A DNA stretch of 64,000 nucleotides, taken from the NCBI GenBank assembly GCA_963576475.1, contig OY754978.1, positions 15,657,718 to 15,721,717 on the forward strand, read 5' to 3'. A model generated the notes under the pieces. It was not told where the DNA came from, searched no databases, and saw only the letters and a program-made list of their open reading frames with translations. A program made the translations under genes and the position numbers. Positions within the stretch are counted from its first letter, which is position 1. Every line of letters begins with the position of its first letter. Of this stretch, positions 10,205 to 22,577 are shown in pieces. The stretch comes from Molanna angustata. Taxonomy: Eukaryota; Arthropoda; Insecta; Trichoptera; Molannidae.

Positions 10205-10775
10205 TTCCGGATTCAGACAGGGCTACCTAGCTTACGATGACGATGATTGTCTTGAATTTACTTTTTTAACTCTTCAAATTCATTTCGAAATATTTATGGT
10301 TATTTTTAATAACAATTTCTTAACGACTATCACATTGAGAATGCTTTGTTTTGTTTTTATGACTTTTGACATAGTATAAAATTTTCCTATAGTGTTCAAT
10401 ACCTACATATTTATACTTAACGCGCATACAAAAACGCTATGTGATTTAATATGATGACACCAGGAATAAAAAAAATATTGTTTGTTTTTAATATCATTTG
10501 CGAAATAAATCAGACCACTAAAATTATAACATGATGTTTTAACACTTTCACACATTTAAGAGTATTTATAATATTGAGTAGTATGTATTTTTATAGGTTT
10601 ATAAATAAAATTGGATTTGTGTATTATATTATTTACAAAATACAACGCAACACAAACACAGCATTAAAAGACATGTTCTATTTTCAAAAAATAAAAGTAA
10701 TTCAATTCGTTGATTATCAAAAGCATGAAACTATAGAACTCTAATTTTTTGATCGTCTTTGGTAGACCAAAAAGG
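10205..10775. other. AT-rich stretch, nothing identified
   Basis: No open frame of note, no inverted repeats, and no match to the families in this window. Confidence 0.4.
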
Positions 10776-11412
10776 TTTTTATTTTATTTTTTTTTATTTT
10801 ATTTAGGTTAAATTTGGACAAAAAACAACATTAATATAAAATAATACAAGTTAGCAAAAAATCAAAAAAATAAGATCATAGGTTAAGAGCAACATTTCAA
10901 GTTAACAATGATTTAAAACATAATATTCATCTAAAAGGAAAAAAAGAAAAAAGAGAATTAATGCCGTCAAGGTTTCCTATAATAAGCGGTTATTGATCTT
11001 CTTTTGTATAGAGTATTTGAATGTTGTGGAGCTGAGGTGGAAGATGTCAAACTCTTGAAATCTGTTATTGTATGTATCGCACATTCTATGAATAGTCATG
11101 TTTTGTGCGTAATTGGTGCGGTGAATTGGAAGGTGGAATAAATGTGTATGTCTAGTTCTGCGAGTAGGAATATTAAATGAAATGGTATTGAGTATTGAGG
11201 GGCAGTCGATATTATTATTTATAACGTTGTACAGAAGCATCATATCATTTACTGTGCGTCTATTCTCGAGACTGTCGATTTTATAATAGGTTCTCGCGCA
11301 GTCGTAGCTGGGGAACTCGAGGTATGCTTTATTGTTTAAGTATTTAATGAACAATCTTTGTATTCTTTCAATGCGTTGTTTGTATGTTGTGTATCTTGTT
11401 TTTAAATAAATA
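10776..11412 (-). pseudogene. LINE C-terminal fragment (CR1/Jockey-like)
   Basis: A 125-residue open stretch (10977-11354, -) contains ENRRTVNDMMLLYNVINN, then FNIPTRRTRHTHLF and IHRMCDTYNN. This is the typical post-reverse-transcriptase C-terminus of a CR1/Jockey-like LINE, followed by about 200 bp of AT-rich 3' sequence. A second copy of the same family lies at 52340-52860 on the plus strand (SLDNRHTVSDVILLYNILNN). The element is 5'-truncated near 11412 and cannot be functional. Confidence 0.75.
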
Positions 11413-11429
11413 ATAAATACATTCTTGCT

Positions 11430-11485
11430 CCCAGCGTTAGTTTATTGCCATATATATAGCAATTTCTTCCAAGTAATCAGTTTAA
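11430..11485 (-). repeat. Degenerate LINE/SINE 3' stem-loop
   Basis: TTATTGCC..GCAATTTCTTCCAA is the reverse complement of the stem-loop seen at the 3' ends of several LINEs and one SINE in this window. No adjacent coding remnant on the same element is clear. Confidence 0.45.
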
Positions 11486-12146
11486 TACGTATTTATACTG
11501 AGTTAAATCGACTACTTGATGTCGTATGCAATGTTCATATACACTGAGCACATACTTATTTTGATGACATTAAAAATAAACTCTGTCTTGCACCCTGTGA
11601 AAGCGGCGAGTTTTCATATAGCGAAAAGAAAATTCCTTCCAACCAAACATAGTTTTCATTGCAATGAGTTTTTTTTAATTCTATCATCTGTTGGGAATCG
11701 AACCTAAATGCCCTTAAATTAGTCAAATGACTTATTGATATTCTTTTTCACTGGATATATCTATACAACTTTAAAGTGAGAGAGGTACATGAAATTCTTC
11801 TAGAGACATTTGTCGTTTCTCAGCCGACGTTTTTTATAAATTCAAGAAAAATGAACCAACATTTTGAAAAAACTTTGTAAGACAAATCTGTTGTTTTAGG
11901 TACCTTCCAAAGTGATAAAAAATTCATGAGCATTACATAATATATACACCAGACAAGGGTGTACAATACAAATAGACGAATCACTTATATTAGATAAAAA
12001 GTTATATATTTAATATTAAGTTTATTTCCTTCAGTTATCTTGCATATTATAAGAAATCATAAATAGATAAACGAGAAAAAAATATTAACCAGATTTTTCT
12101 TACGTTTTATTAAACGGAATTTTAGTAAATAAACCTAATTTTTACT
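11486..12146. other. AT-rich stretch, nothing identified
   Basis: No recognisable coding or repeat structure. The 63-residue frame at 11516-11707 has no features. Confidence 0.35.
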
Positions 12147-12149
12147 CTA

Positions 12150-12894
12150 GGCTACGTTCACAATGAACGCCAAGTGCACTTAGTGACTCTCTAAGTCGTT
12201 AATAATGACCGAAAACAGACGGTCGAAAGACATTCTGTGGCGTTCAGATTGAACGTCGAGTGTACGCACCAAACGCTCGGTAAAATTGTCGGGTGAAAAA
12301 CGCTCTGACAGCAATCATGACTTTTATTTTTGTTTTTGTGGTATCTGTTATGTCAGTTGACATCAGTTGAAATTATTTATAATGACAATATGTATTCACA
12401 AAGAAGTTTTTCTTCTTCTTCTTCAGCCTGTTCTTTTCCATACTTGGACATGGGCCCTTGATCCTCCACAACTCCCTGTCTTGGGCACACTGCATATCCG
12501 TCTCCCTCCGGCACATTTCTTGATGTCATCAGACCACCTTGCCTGGGATCTGCCGACGCTTCTTCGGCTTGTTCTTGGTCGCCATTCTACGATCTTTTTG
12601 GTCCATCGTGAATCCTGGCATCTGGCAACATGCCCAGCCCAGCTAGAAGAAAAGTTAATTTATAAAAATATCATTCAACAATTTCCAATAAAAGGTAAGA
12701 GATAATTATTTACACCACTGCCCAATTGTTGTTTTTCGTTGAAAATATAACCTAAAAAGAGACATGTATGATTAATGACATTTGACATTTAAAACGCCCG
12801 ATGCAGCGTTCACATTGAAACGTGTGAAAAACGCCATAATCTGCAACTTCAGGTAAATCCGACGCGACGTCGAGCGTTGTATCTGAGCAGAGCC
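12150..12894. mobile_element. Inverted-ended non-autonomous DNA element (family C, copy 1)
   Basis: Ends are imperfectly inverted: GGCTACGTTCACAATGAACG at the left and, reverse-complemented, GGCTCTGCTCAGATACAACG at the right. CTA flanks both sides (12147-12149 and 12895-12897), a possible 3-bp target duplication. The left third is rich in palindromic GTTCA-N3-TGAAC motifs. A second copy at 32791-33655 confirms the boundaries. It encodes no transposase. PIF/Harbinger-like or hAT-like origin is possible. Confidence 0.65.
12405..12650 (-). pseudogene. RTE-like LINE fragment inside family C element
   Basis: The minus strand reads WAGHVARCQDSRWTKKIVEW, then GRSQARWSDDI, the pattern found downstream of the reverse transcriptase in RTE-like LINEs. 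On the plus strand the edge CAGCCTGTTCTTTTCC and GGACATGGGCCC is a phrase seen in similar fragments near 26100 and 46895. Family C copy 2 lacks this insert, so it arrived later. Confidence 0.6.
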
Positions 12895-12899
12895 CTAAG

Positions 12900-14450
12900 A
12901 ACATAGACTCTAGTATCTAGATATAATGCGTATGAGTAATAAAAAAAAATGTATGAGGCAGTATATGAAAAATAAATGAAGTAATATTTATGCACTTACG
13001 AGAGCAAATAATGTGAATCCCACATTATACAAAAGATTCTATTCTTTCTGATTAGGTACAGCTATCTTTACACAGTTACACAACATTTTCTGTAAACCTT
13101 ATATAATGTTATATTTGTAAAGAAAAAAACCTTAAATAAATAAAAATATAATGTCTGTCGAGAGATATGTAAATATGGCGTTCGATTCACTCTGCCTATC
13201 CTAATAAGGGGATGACGATGTCGATCTATCTTTTTGCGTCGTTTGACAAGTCTATGTTTTGCTTTCATATAATAAAACTTAGAGTTTATTAGACATGTTG
13301 TATAATTTTATGGCAAATAACGTAAGAATTTTCGTCATGGTTGCATTCAGTGGCGACTGGTAGATCGTATTTTTGATAATTTTTGGTAGTGCAATTTTTT
13401 CCTGAATTAATAATAAATTAATTGGTATTTAATCGATATGCATTTACGTATATCAACATAGATATATACGTCTACGTTGGTATATTATGGATAAAAATGA
13501 AATAATATACATATTCAAAATATTTTACCTATTTGTAAAGAAGTTCAATCCTGCGCTGTTTCTATTTGGCAAAAACTTCAATCACTCGTTTGTTATTGAT
13601 CGATATCCACAATATAATTGTGTTCTAATGTCAACAGTATCTAAGTTAGATAAATTTATTGTATTGCGTTAATGAATTTGTGAAGAAATAATTTATTTAT
13701 TTATTAAATAAATAAATAAATGAGATAAACGAGCCAAATCATTAACACCTTTTATAATCCAAGTAGATATAGTCGCCATCGAATAGTTAACATGGAAAAC
13801 AAAATAAACTATGTATTTAATTTGTCACAACCACATAATCATGATGCCGTATCATAAAACTGCATTTTAAAAACACGAACAAAATTCTTAGTTCTAATTT
13901 TGCATTGTTGTTTAATATTTAACATTGGTCTTGGAAGACCTCCACGATTTATTTTTAATTTATTTTCAAAAGAAGACTTATTACTTTTAATGTAAAACAC
14001 ATCTATTAATTCACTCGTTTTTAAATCTATAAGATATCTGAACTATACACAAATATTTATTGATTTAGATTATCTTGTAAAAAGCGATAATATACGATAT
14101 AAACAAAGTTTTGTTTCAACTGACTAAAACCTGACAAATTACTCTAATTGCGCATGCTCAATGCTCATGTATACCTAGTGTTTACATTACGAAGAAAAAA
14201 GATAACACGCCAATATTCATGTTTCAATACTAATTGCGAACATATTAGAGAGAGCGAGATAAAGTACATCTAAGATATGATAATTTGGTGCAACGCACGA
14301 AATTTGTGAAATGAATGCATTGCTAGTAAGTACAAGTATCTCTTTCTCATCTAATACGGGACTATCTCTGTCTGTTCATACATACGCTATACAATAGACA
14401 ATTATAACTCGGTGCGTAATGAATATCGCACGCAGTACTAAATTAATAAT
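12900..14450. other. AT-rich stretch, nothing identified
   Basis: No significant open frame. A (TTTA)n/(TAAA)n palindromic patch lies at 13690-13722. No element ends were recognised. Confidence 0.35.
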
Positions 14451-14451
14451 A

Positions 14452-15232
14452 CTAGTTGCATGTAACACATGAGATCCAACTGTCGATAGCGATAGTATGT
14501 ATAGTTGAAGAATATGTACCAAACTATAAACCCATAAATACAAATTATTGAATATTGTCAGATATTTTGTTTTCTATACAACATATGTAGGTATGTATGT
14601 CAAGATAGGATAGTATGGAGGAAGGTCCTTTTTTCCTACCCAGAATATGAAAATAGCATGATGGTATGTATGTATGTTTGGAGATGAAGTATTAAACTAT
14701 TAAGTCTTCTTACATATTGTGTATAGGCGACTGCCATACAAAATGTATGAAGCAATGTCGTCACTAAATTCAATTTTTAAAAAAATTGTTAAAAAAAATT
14801 GAGATCTTCTACTACAATGCTAATATTTTTTATAGAAAATTAAATTATCTAGTTGGGGTGTTTCGGCTTTTTTCGATAATTGTAAAAGTTTTGGAAAAAT
14901 AGGCAGTAAAACTCATAAATTTATGATAAAAAAAATACTTTTCTTAGTAAAAAATGTTTGAGAAACCCTGGAATTTTTTTGAAAAAACTAATTTGAGATT
15001 TTGTATTTGTCTATGTTTGTACCAATTTTAAGCGGTCTAGCTTTTATGGTTTCTGAGATATATGGAAAAATAAAATAAAAATTAAAAAGTTGGTAACCCC
15101 TGACTGAAACAAAAATTCAAAATTCCGAGTATAAAAGTTTTGTAGGCCTGTAACTGTTTATATATTCTGAAATTTTAGGCTCTGTAAATTGAGCGGATCA
15201 AAAGTTATAAGGGGGGGACGGACACACACACA

Positions 15233-15299
<67 letters not shown>

Positions 15300-15511
15300 A
15301 CAGACACACGAAATGTTCTACTCCGAATTCTGAGTAAATCCGTGTATGGAACATATATGCTGCGAAGCCTCTAAGTTGGTGTTTTTTGACTTCAAAGTTG
15401 GAAAAGCCGTGAAAAAAGTAGACCTCTCCATACAATCCTCGCGTATTCTGGCTTGATACATTGTAGATATGTTAAGAGAACAAAGTTCTCCTGAACAAAT
15501 CGACAGTTGGA
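14452..15511 (-). mobile_element. Helitron/HINE-like element, copy H1
   Basis: In the minus orientation it starts TCCAACTGTCGAT and ends with the inverse ATCGACAGTTGGA followed by a 23-nt tail (TCTCATGTGTTACATGCAAC then CTAG) and host T. Subterminal inverted repeats, an asymmetric 3' tail with a near-palindromic GTTACATGCAAC, CTAG end, A/T target and a central (GT)n block match the organisation of Helitron-derived HINE/DINE-1 elements. It has no coding capacity; its CA array (15224-15312) is the longest of the cluster. Confidence 0.8.
15224..15312. repeat. (CA)n microsatellite within H1
   Basis: About 85 bp of CA with a few CAGA interruptions at both ends. The same position holds shorter CA/CAGA tracts in all other copies of the family, so the array is an intrinsic, length-variable part of the element. 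Confidence 0.95.
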
Positions 15512-15557
15512 TTATATCGATCGCGAAGATATAAAGTATATGGACAGTGTTTACTAA

Positions 15558-15886
15558 CTAGTTGCATGTAACACATGAGATACAACTGTCGATAGCGATA
15601 GTATGTATAGAGTGAAGAATATGTACCAAACTATAAACCCATAAATACAAATTATTGAATATTGTCAGATATTTTGTTTTCTATACAACATACGTAGGTA
15701 TGTATGTCAAGATAGGATAGTATGGAGGAAGGTCCTTTTTTCCTACCCAGAATATGAAAATAGCATGATGGTATGTATGTATGTTTGGAGATGAAGTATC
15801 AAACTATTAAGTCTTTTTACATATTGTGTATAGGCGACTGCCATACAAAATGTATGAAGCGATGTCGTCACTAAATTCAATTTTTA
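15558..15886 (-). mobile_element. Helitron/HINE-like copy H2, piece 1
   Basis: The CTAG-end third of a copy, broken at 15886 by insertion of H3. Its continuation is at 16913-17003 and 18034-18563, with about 55 bp of the consensus missing at the first junction. Confidence 0.75.
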
Positions 15887-16912
15887 CTAGTTGCATGTAA
15901 CACATGAGATCCAACTGTCGATAGCGATAGTATGTATAGTTGAAGAATATGTACCAAACTATAAACCCATAGATACAAATTATTGAATATTTTCAGATAT
16001 TTTGTTTTCTATACAACATATGTAGGTATGTATGTCAAGATAGGATAGTATGGAAGAAGATCCTTTTTCCTACCCAGAATATGCAAATTGCATGATGGTA
16101 TGTATGTATGTTTGGAGATGAAGTAACAAACTATTAAGTCTTCTTACATATTGTGTATAGGCGACTGCCATACAAAATGTATGAAGCGATGTCGTCACTA
16201 AATTCAATTTTTAAAAAAATTGTTAAAAAAAAATTGAGATCTTCTACTACAATGTTAATATTTTTTATAGAAAATTAAATTATCTAGTTGGGGTGTTTCG
16301 GCTTTTTTTGATAATTGTAAAAGTTTTGGAAATATAGGCAGTTAAACTCATAAATTTATCATAAAAAAAATATTTTTCTTAATAAAAAATGTTTGAGAAA
16401 CCCTGGAATTTTTTTGAAAAAACTCATTTGAGATTTTGTATTTGTCTATGTTTGTACCAATTTTCAGCGTTCTAGCGTTTATGGTTTCTGAGATATATGG
16501 AAAAATAAAATAAAAATTCAAAAGTTGATAACCCCTGACTGAAACAAAAATTCAAAATTCCGAGTATAAAAGTTTTGTAGGCCTGTAACTGTTTATATAT
16601 TCTGAAATTTTAGGCTCTGTAAATTGAGCGGATCAAAAGTTATAAGGGGGGGACGGACACACAGACACACACACAGACACACACACAGACACACACACAC
16701 ACAGACACACGAAATGTTATACTCCGAATTCTGAGTAAATCCGTGTATGGAACATATATGCTGCGAAGCCTCTAAGTTGGTGTTTTTTGACTTCAAAGTT
16801 GGAAAAGCCGTGAAAAAAGTAGACCTCTCCATACAATTCTCGCGTATTCTGGCTTGATACATTGTCGATATGTTAAGAGAACAAAGTTCTCCTGAACAAA
16901 TCGACAGTTGGA
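15887..16912 (-). mobile_element. Helitron/HINE-like copy H3, complete
   Basis: A complete 1.03-kb copy inserted in H2. It shares with H4 and H6 several diagnostic variants (GAAGAAGATCC, TATGCAAATTGCATG, CCATAGATACA) absent from H1 and H2, indicating a common recent source. Confidence 0.8.
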
Positions 16913-17003
16913 AAATTAAATTATCTAGTTGGGGTGTTTCGGCTTTTTTCGATATTTAAAAAAAATGGAAATATAGGCAGTTAAACTCATAAATTTATCA
17001 TAA
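16913..17003 (-). mobile_element. Helitron/HINE-like copy H2, piece 2
   Basis: A 91-bp internal piece (GGGGTGTTTCGGC region to ATTTATCATA) between H3 and H4. It joins with the sequence at 18034 to restore the consensus, so H4 is nested. Confidence 0.75.
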
Positions 17004-18033
17004 CTAGTTGCATGTAACACATGAGATCCAACTGTCGATAGCGATAGTATGTATAGTTGAAGAATATGTACCAAACTATAAACCCATAGATACAAATTAT
17101 TGAATATTTTCAGATATTTTGTTTTCTATACAACATATGTAGGTATGTATGTCAAGATAGGATAGTATGGAAGAAGATCCTTTTTCCTACCCAGAATATG
17201 CAAATTGCATGATGGTATGTATGTATGTTTGGAGATGAAGTAACAAACTATTAAGTCTTCTTACATATTGTGTATAGGCGACTACCATACAAAATGTATG
17301 AAGCGATGTCGTCACTAAATTCAATTTTTAAAAAAATTGTTAAAAAAAAATTGAGATCTTCTACTACAATGTTAATATTTTTTATAGAAAATTAAATTAT
17401 CTAGTTGGGGTGTTTCGGCTTTTTTCGATAATTGTAAAAGTTTTGGAAATATAGGCAGTTAAACTCATAAATTTATCATAAAAAAAATATTTTTCTTAAT
17501 AAAAAATGTTTGAGAAACCCTGGAATTTTTTCGAAAAAACTAATTTGAGATTTTGTATTTGTCTATGTTTGTACCAATTTTCAGCGTTCTACCGTTTATG
17601 GTTTCTGAGATATATGGAAAAATAAAATAAAAATTCAAAAGTTGATAACCCCTGACTGAAACAAAAATTCAAAATTCCGAGTATAAAAGTTTTGTAGGCC
17701 TGTAACTGTTTATATATTCTAAAATTTTAGGCTCTGTAAATTGAGCGGATCAAAAGTTATAAGGGGGGGACGGACACACAGACACACACACACACAGACA
17801 CACAGACACACACACAGACACACAGACACACGAAATGTTCTACTCCGAATTCTGAGTAAATCCGTGTATGGAACATATATGCTGCGAAGCCTCTAAGTTG
17901 GTGTTTTTTGACTTCAAAGTTGGAAAATCCATGAAAAAAGTAGACCTCTCCATACAATTCTCGCGTATTCTGGCTTGATACATTGTCGATATGTTAAGAG
18001 AACAAAGTTCTCCTGAACAAATCGACAGTTGGA
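17004..18033 (-). mobile_element. Helitron/HINE-like copy H4, complete
   Basis: A complete copy inserted within H2 at a run of A/T (T-T on the element strand). Same subfamily as H3 and H6. Confidence 0.8.
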
Positions 18034-18563
18034 AAAAAATACTTTTCTTAATAAAAAATGTTTGAGAAACCCTGGAATTTTTTTGAAAAAACTAATTTGA
18101 GATTTTGTATTTGTCTATATTTGTACCAATTCTCAGCGTTCTAGCGTTTATGGTTTCTGAGATATATGGAAAAATAAAGTAAAAATTCAAAAGTTGATAA
18201 CCCCTGACTGAAACAAAAATTCAAAATTCTGAGTATAAAAGTTTTGTAGGCCTATAACTGTTTATATATTCTAAAATTTTGGGCTCTGTAAATTGAGCGG
18301 ATCAAAAGTTATAAGGGGGGGACGGACACACAGACACACAGACACACACACACAGACACACACACACACAGACACACGAAATGTTCTACTCCGAATTCTG
18401 AGTAAATCCGTGTATAGAACATATATGCTGCGAAGCCTCTAAGTTGGTGTTTTTTGACTTCAAAGTTGGAAAAGCCGTGAAAAAAGTAGACCTCTCCATA
18501 CAATTCTCGCGTATTCTGGCTTGATACATTGTCGATATGTTAAGAGAACAAAGTTCTCCTGAA
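18034..18563 (-). mobile_element. Helitron/HINE-like copy H2, piece 3
   Basis: The remainder of H2, ending at CTCCTGAA where H6 begins. The last ~15 bp of H2 are not present beyond H6. Confidence 0.7.
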
Positions 18564-19583
18564 CTAGTTGCATGTAACACATGAGATCCAACTGTCGATA
18601 GCGATAGTATGTATAGTTGAAGAATATTTACCAAACTATAAACCCATAGATACAAATTATTGAATATTTTCAGATATTTTGTTTTCTATACAACATATGT
18701 AGGTATGTATGTCAAGATAGGATAGTATGGAAGAAGATCCTTTTTCCTACCCAGAATATGCAAATTGCATGATGGTATGTATGTATGTTTGGAGATGAAG
18801 TAACAAACTATTAAGTCTTCTTACATATTGTGTATAGGCGACTGCCATACAAAATGTATGAAGCGATGTCGTCACTAAATTCAATTTTTAAAAAAATTGT
18901 TAAAAAAAAATTGAGATCTTCTACTACAATGTTAATATTTTTTATAGAAAATTAAATTATCTAGTTGGGGTGTTTCGGCTTTTTTCGATAATTGTAAAAG
19001 TTTTGGAAATATAGGCAGTTAAACTCATAAATTTATCATAAAAAAAATATTTTTCTTAATAAAAAATGTTTGAGAAACCCTGGAATTTTTTTGAAAAAAC
19101 TAATTTGAGATTTTGTATTTGTCTATGTTTCTACCAATTTTCAGCGTTCTAACGTTTATGGTTTCTGAGATATATGGAAAAATAAAATAAAAATTCAAAA
19201 GTTGATAACCCCTGACTGAAACAAAAATTCAAAATTCCGAGTATAAAAGTTTTGTAGGCCTGTAACTGTTTATATATTCTGAAATTTAAGGCTCTGTAAA
19301 TTGAGCGGATCAAAAGTTATAAGGGGGGGACGGACACACAGACACACAGACACACAGACACACACACACACACAGACACACGAAATGTTCTACTCCGAAT
19401 TCTGAGTAAATCCGTGTATGGAACATATATGCTGCGAAGCCTCTAAGTTGGTGTTTTTTTACTTCAAAGTTGGAAAAGCCGTGAAGAAAGTAGACCTCTC
19501 CATACAATTCTCGCGTATTCTGGCTTGATACATTGTCGATATGTTAAGAGAACAAAGTTCTGCTGAACAAATCGACAGTTGGA
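18564..19583 (-). mobile_element. Helitron/HINE-like copy H6, complete
   Basis: The third complete member of the young subfamily, followed by A-rich unrelated sequence (host A before TCC on the element strand). Confidence 0.8.
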
Positions 19584-19805
19584 TAAAGAAAAAAAAACTC
19601 AAAAAACAAAATTTAAAATACGACTAATGAAAATTTTTTTTTTTAAATTAAATAAATACAGTTCTCGGACAAAACAGCAAAACATAACAAGTTAAAAATA
19701 TAGTATTAAAATAAAATGAAAATACACTGACAAAAAAATAGAAAAAATAAACATAAAAAATATTATAATGGTAGCAAAGAATAAGACAATAATCAAAAAA
19801 GTTCT

Positions 19806-20110
19806 TCTTATCAGTTTCAATCCTAGGATTGGTTTTTAACAGCTAAGGCTGCCTCTCTTCTACTCCACTCCGCCCTGTCCTCTGTCAGCCTCTTCATCTC
19901 CACTTAGCTATTACAGCACATGTCGTCGATCACCTGGTCCATGTAGCTCTTTCTTGGTCGGCCTCTATAGTTGCTGCCCTCTACCGTTCCCTCCGCGATG
20001 GTTATGAGCAGACCCGGGTGTCTCATGTTATGGCCAATCCAGTCGGATCGTCGTTGGGCGATTCTTTTGAGGAGTTTCCTTGTTTCCCCGGCTCTGCTCA
20101 CAATTTTGGA
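19806..20110 (-). pseudogene. LINE C-terminal fragment
   Basis: The minus strand reads RRSDWIGHNMRHPGLLITIA, then EGSNYRGRPRKSYMDQVIDD, the conserved tail after the reverse transcriptase in a large class of arthropod LINEs. It is open for 65 residues but isolated, with no upstream domains. Degenerate LINE remnant. Confidence 0.65.
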
Positions 20111-20861
20111 TGTGGTCCGACCAGTGGATCTTCAACATGTGTCTGTAGCACCACATCTCAATTATAAAAGTTACATGTTATTAAAAAGGGTTCTGTGCAT
20201 CTCCCTCTTACAAAAGCCATTACCGAAGTAAGTATATGAATGTCGTCATGTGAAGTTGTCAAAACCATATTCATTATTTTTTATAACAAATAATGATAAA
20301 TTTTCTGCGTCATTTACTGCGTATTTTCGTTTATTGATGATGTTATTTCGCATTGAAAATGATTGATTATCAAACTACATACGAAGCATAACGAAAGTTA
20401 TGTATGTACCTATATCGATGTTTTTTTTTTCTTTTCGATTCTCATCTTTTGAACGAACCTCTGTGGGAGTTGGCTCATTGGATCTAAAATATATACGTTT
20501 ATTTGCCGTTACTGCGAACTTGGAGAATTTGCAAACTTTATCTACAAAAGCACGTCGAGACATATTTTATAACTGAAAGTTAGACTATCTGTTCGGGTGG
20601 TGGTATCGCTGGAATTTCGTGAACTAGGCTTTCAAAATCATATTCTATTACAAATTTATCGTTCAACGGAACACCAGTTATTTTTCAGATAAAAATGTTT
20701 TGTGTATCTATTTTGAGTAAGAATTTGTGTTTACGATTATTTTAAAGATACAACATCAAGTTTTGGTGAAAGTTGCCAGATTCGTTCTTCTACAAGACTT
20801 TATTATTTTTATTCGTTTTCTTCTAAATCAAGAAAATGTTTATGTAAAATTAAACATAATT
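20111..20861. other. Unassigned AT-rich sequence
   Basis: A 62-residue minus-strand frame (20375-20563) has a mildly charged composition but no domain. Nothing supports a gene. Confidence 0.3.
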
Positions 20862-21066
20862 ATTTATTTGTTTATTTTTGGGAATAATAATAATGAACAC
20901 TTCTTAGCACCCTGCGTATGGCAATTTCTTCCAACTAACCAGTGTTTGAAGCCCAGAGAAGCAATATTTGCATGAGAAATAAATTTAAATAAGTTTCTCC
21001 TCTGCTGGTAATCGAATCCAGGACGCCCGCACAGAAACCGCTTACCAACTGTGCCACGGCGGTCGT
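20862..21066 (-). mobile_element. tRNA-derived SINE, family K, copy 2
   Basis: Minus-strand head CCGTGGCACAGTTGGTAAGC (A box-like) and GGATTCGATTACC (B box-like), then a unique body with GCTTCTCTGGGCTT and a 3' end containing the GAAATTGCC stem-loop shared with LINEs. It matches 43822-44030 over its length. The B box is mutated, so it is probably inactive. Confidence 0.7.
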
Positions 21067-21890
21067 CTAATTATGTAGGTAATTATTATGTATTTCTGAC
21101 AATCCTACAAGGGACAAAGTGTGATGGAATGTGTATACATAAAAAAAAATCATGGCTGTTCAGTATATTATTTGAATAAAAAATAAATAAAGTCCACGGA
21201 CAAAGCCGGGAACAAAAATTAGATTGAAATATTTTTTCCCATTTCTGACCATTTATTGGCGACAAATTTGACTCGCACGATTCGGTCGGTCTACAAAATG
21301 TTACGATGTTATTTTTTTTCCACAGCGAGATTTTGTCAAATTTATCACGTTTTCCTCAGGAATCCGTTGGATAATTTAAAGGTTATGCGTTGGAGGAGAG
21401 ATACGCGTTGCCATCTAACGGTGACAACATTAATTAGTTGCCTCTTAGACCTCTTAAATATTTCATAAGCACAAACTGAGATTTTAATTAGGCATACCCT
21501 TTTTGCTTTGAGCCAATATTCTAAAGATATTGGTGAGGAATATGTTAACATTGAAGGGATGCTTGACTGCGGAGTCATTAAAAAAAACTTAGGATTATAA
21601 CTGATTGCCCTAATTTATATCGAATTTTTTATGTATATTTGTTTTTTCACCGTCGTATAACTATGCATTTATTGTATTACCTAATCTCAAATGATTCCCT
21701 CATCAAGCACAAGGTTTTAATCTTTATGATGAGGTAATGCAACAATTTTATCATAGTATATCATTATGTATTTTGTAAACTTATTAGTAATATTATTAAA
21801 AAAAGGATGTTAAATGAATAAAAAATAAAAAATAAATATTAAACTAAAATTATTCAAATAGAAACTGCCATAAGCACTCACATATTTTCA
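21067..21890. other. Unassigned AT-rich sequence
   Basis: Short frames on both strands at 21256-21578 overlap each other and show no domains. Confidence 0.3.
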
Positions 21891-21895
21891 TTTTA

Positions 21896-22345
21896 AACAC
21901 TTTATAGTACAATGTTTATTTGCTAGTACAAATGACGGACTTATTGCCTATTATAGTGGCAATTTCTTCCAGACAATCATCTGTAACAGATACGAGTGAA
22001 AATGGTACATGTACAAAAGAAAAGAAAACCTATATAAAACTATAAATTTATTACATTTAAACACAAGAAATTAAGAAGAATAAAAATATGTACATCAATG
22101 ACAATTAAATAAATCTTAGATGAAACCTGTTAAAACACTATGGGAGGGAAGGGAAAAAAGGAGAGGAGATATGACAACTACAGAAATAGGGAAGTAAACG
22201 GGTAGTATGTTGGTAAAGAAATAGAAAGTAGGAGCACGCACTTTAATCTAGTTTTGAAGGTTGCTAACGTTGGTGCAGTTCTAATGCCAAGGGTCAAGTT
22301 GTTCCATAACCGGGCAGCATGGACAGTAAAGGATGATGAATAGAA
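21896..22345 (-). mobile_element. LINE 3' end fragment, uninterrupted copy
   Basis: The same family as 6510-6741 plus 9913-10140 but without the inserted LINE, so it serves as the empty-site reference. It contains the stem-loop phrase TTGCC..GGCAA and AGTCCG. No coding part remains. Confidence 0.8.
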
Positions 22346-22439
22346 AGCCTAAACATACATCATCTTATTTTTATTATTTTATAAAGAAAAAGAATTGTCT
22401 ATTGGGGTGTAAGGGTATGTATGAAAAATAACATATAGC

Positions 22440-22577
22440 CAACTCAAATGTCAACCTCGGCCATTATGCGGGATATGCGGGCATGTAAAGTCTCTAAGGA
22501 CGATGCTCAGGATAGAACGAAGTGGAGGAGCGCAGCAAGGAGAGCTGACTCCATCACCATGTGGGATAAAAGCTAAC
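22440..22577 (+). pseudogene. LINE C-terminal end (short fragment)
   Basis: Plus-strand DDAQDRTKWRSAARRADSIT followed by MWDKS and a stop resembles the extreme C-terminus of LINE proteins that end in D..KWR..ARRADP. Only about 40 residues are left. Confidence 0.5.

Noticed and set aside
13690..13722. AT-rich palindrome as a regulatory hairpin
   Set aside because: It is a simple (TTTA)n/(TAAA)n junction with no other support.
15189..15435. CA/GT-repeat open frames (TH and CV repeats) in the Helitron-like copies and at 63454-63717
   Set aside because: They are translations of a dinucleotide microsatellite; lengths follow repeat number.
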